Shown here one piece after another: positions 8,925 to 18,906 of a DNA stretch of 64,000 nt (positions within the stretch are counted from its first letter, which is position 1; the number at the start of each line of letters is the position of its first letter). The notes under the pieces are model-generated. The model was not told the DNA's origin and did no database searches. It saw only the letters and a program-made list of their open reading frames with translations. The DNA comes from Chitinophagaceae bacterium UBA3961 (GTDB taxonomy: Bacteria > Bacteroidota > Bacteroidia > Chitinophagales > Chitinophagaceae): positions 1-64,000 of the forward strand of contig DGDD01000300.1 in assembly GCA_002385265.1 (NCBI GenBank), in the 5' to 3' direction. A program made the translations under genes and the position numbers.

Positions 8925-8953
8925 GATTTGAAGTTGCTTCGCAACTTCAAATC
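8925..8953. repeat. Perfect hairpin between hemB and hemL
   Basis: GATTTGAAGTTGC (8925-8937), a TTC loop and GCAACTTCAAATC (8941-8953) form an uninterrupted 13-bp stem. There is no T run on the minus strand, so it is more likely a processing or stability structure than a full terminator. AT-rich ATTAATT repeats follow into the hemB stop. Confidence 0.8.
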
Positions 8954-8954
8954 A

Positions 8955-9944
<990 letters not shown>

Positions 9945-9952
9945 TTATTCAG

Positions 9953-10915
9953 TTAACAGGTATTGCTTTTGCGGGCCCATTCAATGCGTTCTTGTTCTTC
10001 TATGGCCAACCAATCTACCGGATGAAGGCATATTTCAGTTAATCGTGCTTCAGGGCTTCCGGGTGCAGGCTGATAGTTGTAATCAAAACGCACAGTAGGA
10101 GGCAAGCTCATGAGAATACTTTCAATTCTTCCATTCGTCTTCAACCCGAAAATAGTTCCACGGTCGTGTACCAGATTGAATTCTACATATCTTCCTCTTC
10201 TGATTTCTTGCCAATATTTTTGTTCAGGACTGTAATCCAGTTTCTTCCTTCTTTCTACAATAGGTATATAAGCTTTAATGAAAGCTTCCCCACAAGTTTT
10301 GGCGAACTTGAACCAAAACTCCAGAGGTTGATCTTCACTGGGTCTTTGATAATCGTAGAATATTCCCCCAATACCTCTGCATTCATTATTTCGATGCTTG
10401 TTTACAAAATAACGATCGCACTCTTCCTTGAATTTGGGATAGAAAGCTTCGTTGAATTGATCGCAAGCAGTTTTATAGGTTCCGTGAAAATGATAGGCAT
10501 CTTCATTGAAAATATAATAAGGAGTAAGATCGGTACCACCACCAAACCAACGATCGATCACTGCTCCCTTTTCATTGTATAGTTCGAACATGCGATAATT
10601 ACAATGAACAGTAGGAACGAGTGGACTCTTTGGGTGAATCACCAAGCTCAATCCACAAGCAAACCAGGAATGGCCATTGATCTTAAGTTGCGTCCGCATT
10701 AAATCGGTTACTTCTCCAAATACCACAGAGGTATTCACGCCGCCTTTTTCAAATACATCACCATTGGCAATCACACGGGTTCTACCTCCACCCCCTTCAG
10801 GGCGCTCCCACAAATCTTCTTGAAAGCGAGCTACACCGTCGCTTTTTTCAAGGGCGGTGCAGATCTGGTCTTGAAGATCTCTGATGAACGCAATCCACTG
10901 GTCTTTAAATTCCAT
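9953..10915 (-). CDS. hemF: Oxygen-dependent coproporphyrinogen III oxidase
   Basis: Aerobic oxidative decarboxylation of coproporphyrinogen III to protoporphyrinogen IX. 320 residues. Family motifs: GGGRTRVIANGDVFEKGGVN, HPKSPLVPTVHCNYR, WFGGGTDLTPYYIFNEDAYHFH, GIGGIFYDY, RRGRYVEFNLVHDRGTIFGL. Its start overlaps the hemE stop region, which suggests translational coupling. An anaerobic counterpart, hemN, is encoded 6 kb away, so the cell can make heme with or without oxygen. Confidence 0.97.
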   Translation of the reverse strand: MEFKDQWIAFIRDLQDQICTALEKSDGVARFQEDLWERPEGGGGRTRVIANGDVFEKGGVNTSVVFGEVTDLMRTQLKINGHSWFACGLSLVIHPKSPLVPTVHCNYRMFELYNEKGAVIDRWFGGGTDLTPYYIFNEDAYHFHGTYKTACDQFNEAFYPKFKEECDRYFVNKHRNNECRGIGGIFYDYQRPSEDQPLEFWFKFAKTCGEAFIKAYIPIVERRKKLDYSPEQKYWQEIRRGRYVEFNLVHDRGTIFGLKTNGRIESILMSLPPTVRFDYNYQPAPGSPEARLTEICLHPVDWLAIEEQERIEWARKSNTC

Positions 10916-11946
10916 TAGTATCTATATTCTTTTACGGCTTCTACAAATGCTTTCGCATGATCAACAGGAACATTCGGCGTAATGCCATGTCCTAAGTTCG
11001 CGATGTATCGCTGAGGTCCGAAGGCGTCGATCATTTCCTTAACCGATTTTTTGATTTCAGGAATGGGTGCCAACAGTTTTGCCGGGTCGAAATTTCCTTG
11101 CAAGGTAACTCTTCCACCGCTGAATTGACGGGCCAATTGAGGCGTTAAGCACCAATCGATTCCAATACCTGCTGCGTCAGATTTGCTTAAGTCCTCCAAC
11201 GCGTACCAACTTCCTTTAGGGAAAAGAATTACGGGTGCATGTGGCTTTAATGCTGTGGCTATTTCAGTTAAGTAGGGTTGCGCGAATGTTTTGAAATCGG
11301 CCGGACTTAAAGAGCCTGCCCAACTATCGAAAACCTGCACTGTATCAGCTCCGGCTTTTACTTGAAGTTTCAAGTATTCGATGGTGATGCTTGTGATTTT
11401 TTTAAGTAATGCGTGCGCTAATTCTGGCTGAGTGTAAGCAAACTGCTTCGCTTTGTCCCAGGTTTTGCTTCCTTTTCCTTCTACCATATAACACAATATG
11501 GTCCAAGGTGCACCGGCGAATCCGATCAATGGCACACGTCCATTCAATTCCTTTTTAGTAAGCGCCAATGCGTCGTACACATATTTCAAGCTTTCCTCGG
11601 CACCTTCTGTTACAAGCGCTTCAATAGAAGCTTTGTCTGTAACGGTTTTAGGTAGCAGCGGACCTCTTCCTTCTTCCATCGTTACTTCAAGGCCCATCGC
11701 TTGAGGAATTACCAAAATATCGGAGAAAATGATGGCTGCATCTACGCCCACTTGGTCAATAGGCTGCAAGGTGATTTCTGTTGCCAACTCAGGGGTTTGA
11801 ACGCGGGTAAAGAAATCGTATTTATTTCTTAGCTTGATGTAGTCAGGTAAATAGCGACCTGCTTGGCGCATCATCCAAACCGGTGGACGCTCCGTGCTTT
11901 CTCCTCTTAACGTCTTTAATAAAAGATCATTCTTTAAGTTGCTCAT
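10915..11946 (-). CDS. hemE: Uroporphyrinogen decarboxylase
   Basis: Removes four acetate carboxyls from uroporphyrinogen III to give coproporphyrinogen III. 343 residues. Signature 1 is [17 protein letters not shown] near 20-36, the catalytic Asp lies in [12 protein letters not shown], and the C-terminal half has [17 protein letters not shown] and [11 protein letters not shown]. It starts 16 bases after the hemD stop and shares a base with hemF. Cytoplasmic. Confidence 0.97.
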   Translation of the reverse strand: MSNLKNDLLLKTLRGESTERPPVWMMRQAGRYLPDYIKLRNKYDFFTRVQTPELATEITLQPIDQVGVDAAIIFSDILVIPQAMGLEVTMEEGRGPLLPKTVTDKASIEALVTEGAEESLKYVYDALALTKKELNGRVPLIGFAGAPWTILCYMVEGKGSKTWDKAKQFAYTQPELAHALLKKITSITIEYLKLQVKAGADTVQVFDSWAGSLSPADFKTFAQPYLTEIATALKPHAPVILFPKGSWYALEDLSKSDAAGIGIDWCLTPQLARQFSGGRVTLQGNFDPAKLLAPIPEIKKSVKEMIDAFGPQRYIANLGHGITPNVPVDHAKAFVEAVKEYRY

Positions 11947-11962
11947 CTTCGATTGTCTAGTT

Positions 11963-12661
11963 TTAAATTGATTCTGCCACTTCCTTGATCATTTGTTCTT
12001 TTGATTGCTCAAGTGGCGTATAGATATTTTGTTGTGTGAATTCTTTCAAAGCTGCAGCTGTAGTGGCACCAATGGCCCACAATTGGGCGTTGGGCGGAAA
12101 TTGGTTTTTGCTGTAGTAGCTATAAACGGCGCTTGGACTGAAAAATAAAATAGCATCATAGGCTTTCTGCACAATTTCCGGCGTAGCGATGTTTTTGTAT
12201 ACGATCCATTCTGTTAGTTGGAAACCGGCTTCGGTCAAGAGATTCGGTAAAGCATCTTTTCTTTTATCACCACAAAAGAATAAAACCGGAAAATCGGAAC
12301 GCTCTTGTTTGGCAACCATATTGGCCAATTCGGCTGAATTGTTAACGTTTACAGATAACACTTGATCTCCCCAAAAGCTACGTGCCAACTGTTCTGATAC
12401 TTTTCCTACACAATAGATTTTCCAACCTGTTGGTTTTGTTTTTAGAATTTTTTGAACCCCATGAATAGCGTTGCTGCTAGTAAATACTGCTATTTGTTGT
12501 CCACCAATTGTTTCGTTGATTTGTTGAACAGAAGGGCTGTCTGAGATATACTCAATGTCAATAAACGGAATCACATCAACTTGAAGATTTCGAGTTGATA
12601 AATAGCTTGACCATTGCTGGTCCAAACTACCGGTGATGAGTATTGACTTATTTTCCTGCAT
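11963..12661 (-). CDS. hemD: Uroporphyrinogen-III synthase
   Basis: Cyclises hydroxymethylbilane with inversion of ring D. 232 residues from the ATG at 12661, which gives the standard N-terminus ([16 protein letters not shown]). A longer reading frame begins inside hemC and would add an unrelated 41-residue lysine-rich tail. HemD sequences diverge strongly; family marks here are [12 protein letters not shown] near 70-80, [14 protein letters not shown] and the end [12 protein letters not shown]. Position between hemC and hemE supports the call. Overlaps the hemC end by 14 bases. Confidence 0.9.
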   Translation of the reverse strand: MQENKSILITGSLDQQWSSYLSTRNLQVDVIPFIDIEYISDSPSVQQINETIGGQQIAVFTSSNAIHGVQKILKTKPTGWKIYCVGKVSEQLARSFWGDQVLSVNVNNSAELANMVAKQERSDFPVLFFCGDKRKDALPNLLTEAGFQLTEWIVYKNIATPEIVQKAYDAILFFSPSAVYSYYSKNQFPPNAQLWAIGATTAAALKEFTQQNIYTPLEQSKEQMIKEVAESI

Positions 12662-13571
12662 TTTTAATACTTTCTGCGATGCTTTTTCCTCCATTCGCAA
12701 TGATGGCTGCTGCTGCTTTTGCACCCAGGATTTCAAAATCGCCGGTATCGCTTGAAATTTCAATCTCTGCTTTTTCCTTACCATCGAGGGACAGAATACT
12801 ACCCTTGAATTGAATACAGTTATTTACCACAGTTGCCAAACCGCTAATTGGAGTAGAACATCCGCCCATTAATTCTTTAAGAAAATCACGTTCTACCTTA
12901 GTTGCTATTTCAGTAGCCCGATCGTTTAATTGACCAAGGGCCTCTCTGCAATACGTATCGGCTTCTCCACAAACTACCATGATGGCTCCTTGCGCCGGAG
13001 CAGGCAACATCCAATGTAGGTCGATGCTGTTCTGAGGACGAAGATGAATTCTCTCCAAGCCGGCAGCAGCGAATACAGCGCCGTTCCAATTACTCTCTGC
13101 CACTTTTCTAAGTCTGGTATTTACGTTGCCACGCAAATTTTCGATGCTATGGTGTGGGTATCGATGCAACCACTGAGCTTTTCTGCGAATGCTACTAGTA
13201 GCTATTAACGCTGTTCCGGTGAAATCGTTTAAAAAAGAGGGGTCGCCGTTATAGACTAATATATCGGTATAGGAGGCTCTTTTAAGGATTGCTGCTTGTG
13301 TAATGCCTTTCGGGAGTTGAGTTGGAACATCTTTCATGGAGTGAACCGCAATGTCAATTCGGCCGTTCAGAAGGGCAATATCTAAACTTCTGGTAAATAC
13401 ACCTTGAACACCCATGGCATAGAGTGGGGTGGTAAGATCAAGGTCGCCTTCGCTTTTAATGAGAACCAATTCGGCTGTAAAGCCCTTTTCTTCTAGCAAA
13501 GCCTTTACGGTGTTGGCCTGCCACAACGCCAACTCGCTGTCGCGTGTTCCAATTTTAATGCTTTTGCTCAT
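12648..13571 (-). CDS. hemC: Hydroxymethylbilane synthase (porphobilinogen deaminase)
   Basis: Polymerises four porphobilinogen units. 307 residues from the ATG at 13571, which gives the expected start SKSIKIGTRDSELALWQAN; an upstream ATG would overlap hemA and add residues absent from the family. Motifs: HSMKDVPTQLP, SSIRRKAQWL, NLRGNVNTRLRK, and the dipyrromethane-cofactor Cys in LMGGCSTPISG. Starts 4 bases after the hemA stop and overlaps hemD. Confidence 0.97.
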   Translation of the reverse strand: MSKSIKIGTRDSELALWQANTVKALLEEKGFTAELVLIKSEGDLDLTTPLYAMGVQGVFTRSLDIALLNGRIDIAVHSMKDVPTQLPKGITQAAILKRASYTDILVYNGDPSFLNDFTGTALIATSSIRRKAQWLHRYPHHSIENLRGNVNTRLRKVAESNWNGAVFAAAGLERIHLRPQNSIDLHWMLPAPAQGAIMVVCGEADTYCREALGQLNDRATEIATKVERDFLKELMGGCSTPISGLATVVNNCIQFKGSILSLDGKEKAEIEISSDTGDFEILGAKAAAAIIANGGKSIAESIKNAGK

Positions 13572-13575
13572 GGTG

Positions 13576-14814
13576 TTAATTTGTTCCGGTTGCAATGTAC
13601 TCGTGGATGGCATTGATGTACTGACATCCCTTGGTGTTTTCTTCCATCAATTTTACGGCAATTCCGTTTACCACTCGTTGAATTTTTTCTTTGCACACAA
13701 CGGGCTGTGTTTCCGTAACCGACTGAACATAGCTCACATACAGAGGATGAGCGTGCAATTCTTCTAATTTCGATTTAATTGCCTTCAATACCGGAACAAA
13801 CTGGCGCTTGCTATGCCAATCCAGGAACTCAACAAGATGTTTATTGATGATGGCCTTCGCCTTGGGAACCTCCGCTAAACGCATATTCAAGGTTTCGTCT
13901 TTGATTTTAGACAAAGCGTCTACGTTCACCAAATCAACTTCAGGCCATTCGGCAACAGCCGGATCAATATTATAGGGGATAGAAAGATCGATGAACAACT
14001 GAGGTTTTTCTGCTCTCAAATCAGATTTTAAAATAACGGGGCTGGAAGCACCTGTGGCTACAATTACAATATCAGCCTCATTTACTTCTTGGTTGTAATA
14101 GGAATTAGAAGCCATTTTGATACCCAATTCTTGCGCTAGGGCTTGGGCTTTTTCTTCAGTTCTATTCATCAAGGTTATTTCGGTAGTACCCAAATAATCG
14201 ATGATATTTTTACACGTGTTCTTTCCAATTTTTCCTGTTCCCATCAAAAGGATGCGTTTTCCTTCTATGGCGCTTATTTTTTCTTTGATATACTGAACTG
14301 CTGCAAACGCCACAGATACCGTACCTCCACTTAAAGCAGTATTTGCTTTTACATCTTTTGAAGCCTGTAACGCTGCATTGGTTAAACGTTCCAAATGAGA
14401 ACCAATGCATTCTCTCTCTTTTGCAAATTTTACAGCTAGTTTTAACTGACCTACAATTTCATAGTCGCCCAATATCTGTGAATCCAATCCGGATGCCACA
14501 TCAAATAAATGACGAATACCTTCTTGGCCAATCTTTACATAAGCCATTTTTTGAAAGGCTTCCAAGTTTCCTGAACTGGCATTACACAAGAGCTGCATCA
14601 AAACAGCCTCGTTTTCTGCAAATGCATAGATTTCAGTTCTGTTACAAGTAGACAATACAAACAATTCCTGTAGGCCATTCAACACCGCTTCATTTAATAA
14701 TGACTCGTATTGCTCATTATTAATGGCATATAATCCGCGAACAGAAGCGTCTGTTTTTTTGTAATTGATCCCGACTACGTAAAAATTTGATATTTCCTTA
14801 TTTCTATTTCCCAA
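13576..14814 (-). CDS. hemA: Glutamyl-tRNA reductase
   Basis: First step of the C5 heme route: reduces glutamyl-tRNA to glutamate-1-semialdehyde with NADPH. 412 residues. The catalytic Cys lies in LSTCNRTEIYAF near 55; the signature QILGDYEIVGQLK is near 116. The NADPH-binding Rossmann segment is RILLMGTGKIGKNTCKN, and the end is a helical dimerisation region. It heads the leftward operon hemA-C-D-E-F-B-L, so control of this promoter should set flux through the whole pathway. Confidence 0.97.
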   Translation of the reverse strand: MGNRNKEISNFYVVGINYKKTDASVRGLYAINNEQYESLLNEAVLNGLQELFVLSTCNRTEIYAFAENEAVLMQLLCNASSGNLEAFQKMAYVKIGQEGIRHLFDVASGLDSQILGDYEIVGQLKLAVKFAKERECIGSHLERLTNAALQASKDVKANTALSGGTVSVAFAAVQYIKEKISAIEGKRILLMGTGKIGKNTCKNIIDYLGTTEITLMNRTEEKAQALAQELGIKMASNSYYNQEVNEADIVIVATGASSPVILKSDLRAEKPQLFIDLSIPYNIDPAVAEWPEVDLVNVDALSKIKDETLNMRLAEVPKAKAIINKHLVEFLDWHSKRQFVPVLKAIKSKLEELHAHPLYVSYVQSVTETQPVVCKEKIQRVVNGIAVKLMEENTKGCQYINAIHEYIATGTN

Positions 14815-14840
14815 GCGAATGGTTTGAATTATATACGTAG

Positions 14841-14870
14841 CAAAATTAAATCCGATTGCTTTGAAATCAA
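14841..14870 (-). promoter_or_regulatory. Promoter of the hemA operon
   Basis: On the minus strand, TTG (14870-14868), a 19-base spacer and TAATTTTG (14848-14841) fit the Bacteroidota consensus. The -7 box ends 26 bases before the hemA ATG. Confidence 0.6.
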
Positions 14871-15005
14871 CGTATGTGTGTCATTACAATGTCATTTGTT
14901 ATAGGTGATTTTAGTCACTGATTTTCATGATGAAATTCATTCAATTGATTCAAAGATTTTGACAATTCAGTGACAGAGAAAATGGATATAAAAATTTGTT
15001 ATTTA

Positions 15006-15013
15006 TACTTTTG
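15006..15013 (+). promoter_or_regulatory. -7 box abutting the hemH start
   Basis: TACTTTTG matches TAnnTTTG and ends 6 bases before the hemH ATG at 15020. A transcript starting 4-7 bases downstream would be leaderless or nearly so. No clear -33 element is seen. Confidence 0.5.
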
Positions 15014-15019
15014 AAGTTT

Positions 15020-16063
15020 ATGAGCAGAGTAATTGTTTTAATGAACTTAGGTTCACCCGATTCCACAGAAGTTAAGGATGTTCGTAGGTATTTGAATGAA
15101 TTCTTAATGGACGAGCGTGTGATTGATATTCCATTTCTGGTGCGGAAACTCTTGGTAGGCGGCATCATCGTGCCTTTCAGAGCTCCTAAGTCGGCGGAAG
15201 CATATCGATCTATCTGGACAAAGGAGGGTTCTCCTTTAATTGTACTCACAAAACAATTGTTAACGGCTGTTCAATCTAAACTGCAAGATCCCGTTCGCAT
15301 TGTTATGCGTTATGGAAATCCTTCTACTCCGAGTGTTTTAAAAGAGATACATCATACCTATCCCGATTTGAAAGAGATAGTATTGGTGCCTTTGTATCCA
15401 CATTATGCAATGAGTAGTTATGAAACGGCTGTTGTGCAGTTCGAAGAGTTGCACAAGAAAGCGGGCTACAGCTCTACCGTAAAAACAATCAAGCCTTACT
15501 ACGATCATCCTGCCTATATCAAGGCCTTGGCCGATTCTATAAAGCCTTATCTGAACAAAGAATTCGATAAGCTGGTATTGAGTTACCATGGTATTCCGGA
15601 GCGACATGTGAAGAAAAGCGATTGTACCGGAACACACTGTTTGAAAGTAAATGATTGTTGTAACGTGCCTTCTGCTGCGCATAAAGTATGCTACCGCCAT
15701 CAAACCTTTGTAACCACAGATCTCGTTCAAGAAGCGCTCGGACTTCCAAAAGAAAAAGTGGAACAAACCTTTCAAAGTCGCTTGGGACGTGATCCTTGGC
15801 TTCAACCGTATACTGCTGCCCGATTAGCTGAGCTACCAAAAGAAGGAGTAAAGAGAATTGCTATTGCTTGTCCGGCTTTTGTAAGCGATTGTTTAGAAAC
15901 ACTCGAAGAGATTGCAGAAGAAGGAAAACACATATTTTTGGAAGCGGGCGGAGAGGAGTTCACGATGATTCCCTGTTTGAATACCGATGAGCAATGGGTC
16001 AACACTATCGCTACTTGGGTGGAGGAAATCAGTGCAGGACAAACGGAAATGCTGCTCGCTTAA
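15020..16063 (+). CDS. hemH: Ferrochelatase
   Basis: Inserts Fe2+ into protoporphyrin IX, the last step of protoheme synthesis. 347 residues from the ATG at 15020 (MSRVIVLMNLGSPDST, the classical N-terminus); an upstream in-frame ATG adds only eight residues and lies inside the promoter. The active-site His lies in LVLSYHGIPERHVKKSDC and the acidic helix is CPAFVSDCLETLEEI. Extra Cys residues at DCTGTHC and VNDCCNVPS could bind a metal or cluster, not tested. Transcribed divergently from hemA and followed after 9 bases by hemJ. Confidence 0.95.
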   Translation: MSRVIVLMNLGSPDSTEVKDVRRYLNEFLMDERVIDIPFLVRKLLVGGIIVPFRAPKSAEAYRSIWTKEGSPLIVLTKQLLTAVQSKLQDPVRIVMRYGNPSTPSVLKEIHHTYPDLKEIVLVPLYPHYAMSSYETAVVQFEELHKKAGYSSTVKTIKPYYDHPAYIKALADSIKPYLNKEFDKLVLSYHGIPERHVKKSDCTGTHCLKVNDCCNVPSAAHKVCYRHQTFVTTDLVQEALGLPKEKVEQTFQSRLGRDPWLQPYTAARLAELPKEGVKRIAIACPAFVSDCLETLEEIAEEGKHIFLEAGGEEFTMIPCLNTDEQWVNTIATWVEEISAGQTEMLLA

Positions 16064-16072
16064 AAACCTTCC

Positions 16073-16618
16073 ATGGCTTATTATTATCTCAAAGCACTGC
16101 ATATAGTGTTTGTAGTAACTTGGTTTGCCGGTATGTTTTACATGCCCCGCTTATTTATTTATGCCACTGAAGCCAATGATAAACCCGATCCGGAGAAATC
16201 AATTCTTCAAGCACAGTTTAAAATAATGATGCGACGCTTGTGGCTAGGAATTACCTGGCCTTCGGCGATCATTACATTGGTGCTTGGACTTACCGTGCTT
16301 TTCAAAGGCAATTGGCATACCCAATTGTTAGAACCTGCAGGTAAATGGGCCTTCATTAAATTGATCTTGGTATTCTTTCTCTACCTCTATCATTTTTCAC
16401 TTCATCGTATTTACAAACAAGAACAAGCGGGCCTCTATAGATACAGTTCCCAACAGTTGCGCATGTGGAACGAAGTTGCCACCGTTTTCCTCATTGCCAT
16501 CGTAATGCTCGCAACGGTAAAAAGCGCCATTAGCATGGTTTGGGGCATAGTAGGAATGGTGTTTCTAGTGTTAGTATTGATGCTAGCAATTAAAGTGTAT
16601 AAAAAGCTAAGAGAGTAA
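16073..16618 (+). CDS. hemJ: HemJ-type protoporphyrinogen IX oxidase
   Basis: A 181-residue membrane protein of the HemJ (formerly UPF0093) family, which oxidises protoporphyrinogen IX to protoporphyrin IX in bacteria lacking HemG and HemY. The N-terminus YYYLKALHIVFVVTWFAGMF contains the conserved His near 10. About five transmembrane segments follow, with a conserved Lys in WAFIKLILVF. No hemG or hemY is seen in the window, and pairing with hemH supports the role. Inner membrane. Confidence 0.92.
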   Translation: MAYYYLKALHIVFVVTWFAGMFYMPRLFIYATEANDKPDPEKSILQAQFKIMMRRLWLGITWPSAIITLVLGLTVLFKGNWHTQLLEPAGKWAFIKLILVFFLYLYHFSLHRIYKQEQAGLYRYSSQQLRMWNEVATVFLIAIVMLATVKSAISMVWGIVGMVFLVLVLMLAIKVYKKLRE

Positions 16619-16770
16619 TTAAAGGGCTTTAGAGAACCAAGAAAGAACAAGAAGAAGAACAGGGGGTGGCCTTGTGGGGTAAAGCAGTAGATCAAAAAAA
16701 GTTGTTTTGGTTTGCGAAGATGTTTTTGGTCTTAACTCCTAAAGCCTAATCTCCAAAACTTCCAAGCACA

Positions 16771-16812
16771 AAATCTGTGTCTATCTGTTTAATCTGTAGA
16801 ATCTGTGGTCTC
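16771..16812. repeat. Degenerate ATCTGTG tandem repeat
   Basis: Several imperfect copies of AATCTGTG-like units lie in the spacer between hemJ and hemN. The same spacer carries purine-rich AAGAACAGGG text like that near 29060. No gene is seen. Confidence 0.55.
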
Positions 16813-16824
16813 AATATTTGTTTG

Positions 16825-18180
16825 TTATACTGCTCGACTAAACTTCTCCGAACCCTTTCTTGATAGATGCAGATCAAAACACTTACAAATATTTCGAATG
16901 AAGGATGAGCCAAGGGTAGTTACTTGAACTCCGTTTATATCATAATTGATCATCCCGTCGTTTTTTAGCTTCTCTAGTTCATTAATCGAGTAAACTCTAA
17001 TTAATTCAAGATCGTTTAGATTGAACTTAGTAGTTCCTTTACAACTGATATCCAGTATATATTTCTTAAACGCCACATCTTCTTCCGTTAAGAAATATCC
17101 CTTCGTAACAGCCCATTCTCCGTTTTCAATTGATTCGTAGTAATCGTGAAGCGTTTTATGATTTTGCGCATAGGCGTTACCGGAATCAGAGATGCTAGAA
17201 ACTCCCAGTCCAATAAGCGTAGACGTTTGTTGAGTAGTATAGCCCATAAAGTTTCTATGCAAACGACCTTCTTTTCGAGCGATCTGCAATTGATCATGTG
17301 GCAAGGCAAAATGATCCATGCCAATGTCTTCATAGCCGGCTTTTTGAAACAACTCTTTTCCCAACTGATAAAGACCAATTTTCAGTGAGGCATCAGGCAA
17401 GTGTGATTCATCAAAAAGTCGTTGCGCTTTGCTGGTCCAAGGCACATGTGCATAGCTGTAAAAGGCCACCCGATCCGGCTTCAGTACTAAACTTTGCTCA
17501 ATGGTTTTTTTCATGCTTTCTAGGTTCTGCATAGGCAGGCCATAGATCAAGTCAAAATTCACCGATTCATATCCAATCTTTCTGGCGTTTTCAACGGCTG
17601 CTACTACGTTCTCGTAAGGTTGAATGCGGTTAATAATGGTTTGAACAGTAGCATCGTGGTCTTGAACTCCATAGCTGACTCTACGAAACCCTAAATTGTA
17701 CAGGGTTTGCAAATGCTCAATGGTAGTATTGTTCGGGTGGCCTTCAAAACTGAATTCACGGTCTTCGTGAATCGTACAATCACTCAGCAACTCACTCAAG
17801 AAGGCATTTAAATTTTCCGGTGAGAAGAAAGTAGGGGTACCGCCTCCTAGATGAAGCTCCCTTAATAACAAGGGTTCACCGTTTAGTAATCGGAGGTACA
17901 TCTTCCATTCTTTTTTCAATGCCTCAATGTATTCATGTTCTACACTGTGTTGGGTTGTGATCTTCTTATTGCATCCACAGTAGGTACAAAGCGATTCGCA
18001 AAAGGGCAAGTGGATGTATAAACTGCTTCCATCGCCGGCATTGGCTTCTTGCAATTTTTTGGCAATCGTTCTTTCCCACTGTTGTACATCTATTTCTTCC
18101 TTCCAAAACGGCACGGTTGGATAACTGGTGTATCGTGGAACCGGCACGTTGTATTTGCTCAAAAGCGATTGTGAAATCAT
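16825..18180 (-). CDS. hemN: Oxygen-independent coproporphyrinogen III oxidase
   Basis: Radical-SAM enzyme for anaerobic conversion of coproporphyrinogen III to protoporphyrinogen IX. 451 residues, full length for HemN proper rather than the shorter HemW-type. The N-terminus has VPRYTSYPTVPFW. The cluster motif is FCESLCTYCGCNKK (CxxxCxxC plus the extra Cys of HemN). HLGGGTPTFFSPENL and FSFEGHPNNT follow, with the C-terminal HemN domain around 340-440. Monocistronic and convergent with hemJ. Confidence 0.96.
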   Translation of the reverse strand: MISQSLLSKYNVPVPRYTSYPTVPFWKEEIDVQQWERTIAKKLQEANAGDGSSLYIHLPFCESLCTYCGCNKKITTQHSVEHEYIEALKKEWKMYLRLLNGEPLLLRELHLGGGTPTFFSPENLNAFLSELLSDCTIHEDREFSFEGHPNNTTIEHLQTLYNLGFRRVSYGVQDHDATVQTIINRIQPYENVVAAVENARKIGYESVNFDLIYGLPMQNLESMKKTIEQSLVLKPDRVAFYSYAHVPWTSKAQRLFDESHLPDASLKIGLYQLGKELFQKAGYEDIGMDHFALPHDQLQIARKEGRLHRNFMGYTTQQTSTLIGLGVSSISDSGNAYAQNHKTLHDYYESIENGEWAVTKGYFLTEEDVAFKKYILDISCKGTTKFNLNDLELIRVYSINELEKLKNDGMINYDINGVQVTTLGSSFIRNICKCFDLHLSRKGSEKFSRAV

Positions 18181-18184
18181 GATA

Positions 18185-18192
18185 CAAAGCTA
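18185..18192 (-). promoter_or_regulatory. -7 box abutting the hemN start
   Basis: On the minus strand TAGCTTTG is followed after four bases by the hemN ATG, so the transcript is probably leaderless. A -33 element is not obvious. Confidence 0.5.
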
Positions 18193-18316
18193 TTTACGAT
18201 GTGCTTGAAATGAGATGAGTTAGGTCAGACCGAAGACAGAGTTTTATCAGAATCCAAATTTTCATTACGAAAGAACCGGCTTGTAATCTAGGAACGTCAT
18301 TTCTAGAAAGAGTTGT

Positions 18317-18326
18317 GTTGTACAAC
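18317..18326. promoter_or_regulatory. Perfect 10-bp palindrome, possible operator
   Basis: GTTGTACAAC lies between hemN and the toxin-antitoxin pair, 125 bases before the antitoxin start. It could be an autoregulatory site or chance. Confidence 0.25.
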
Positions 18327-18450
18327 CCCATTTCCTATAGTTAAACTATTGAATTTCAATTGATCGTAGTTTTGTAAAGGCTTCCAATATTGTTTCGTAT
18401 ATTTTGAATAATTCGAATATTTCGTTAAATTGGGTTAAATAGAATTCGCT

Positions 18451-18906
18451 ATGAATCAATTGAAGCAATCCCCAAAGAGTACTTTAATAGACCAAGAGCT
18501 GGCAAACGAGGCCTATAGTGTCTTAAAACCTCTCGTAGAACAAGAATTGACCGCAGTAGTGTCGGTTGAACTACTTGAAGCCAATCTCAAACTTACACTG
18601 CCTTCAGAGGCTATAAAAATACTAGCGGAGAGTTTAAGGTTGATGAGCAAAGGGAGGTCTGTGGCTATAAATGCACAGAACGTTGAAATAACAACACAAG
18701 CTGCCTCGGAGCTATTAGGGTGTTCTAGGCCATTTTTTGTGAAACTGTTGGAAGAAGGAAAAATACCTTTTGTTAAGATTGGTAGGCATCGCAGAGTTCG
18801 TTACGAAGATGTTTTAGCTTATCAAAAACTTATGAAAATAGCTCAGCGAAAGCAACTAATAGAGATCATGAAAACAGATGAAGAGATAGGAGTTTATGAT
18901 ACATAG
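18451..18906 (+). CDS. Helix-turn-helix antitoxin, excisionase type
   Basis: A 151-residue protein whose C-terminal half (about 78-130) is an excisionase-like winged HTH: ITTQAASELLGCSRPFFVKLL, then GKIPFVKIGRHRRVRYEDVLAY. This DNA-binding domain is typical of antitoxins paired with PIN toxins. The N-terminal 75 residues are helical and probably mediate dimerisation or toxin contact. The gene overlaps the next by 11 bases, so translation is coupled. It probably represses its own promoter. Confidence 0.85.
   Translation: MNQLKQSPKSTLIDQELANEAYSVLKPLVEQELTAVVSVELLEANLKLTLPSEAIKILAESLRLMSKGRSVAINAQNVEITTQAASELLGCSRPFFVKLLEEGKIPFVKIGRHRRVRYEDVLAYQKLMKIAQRKQLIEIMKTDEEIGVYDT

Noticed and set aside
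12662-12784. Longer HemD start inside hemC
   Set aside because: The extra 41 residues are lysine/glutamine-rich, lie fully within hemC and have no counterpart in the family.
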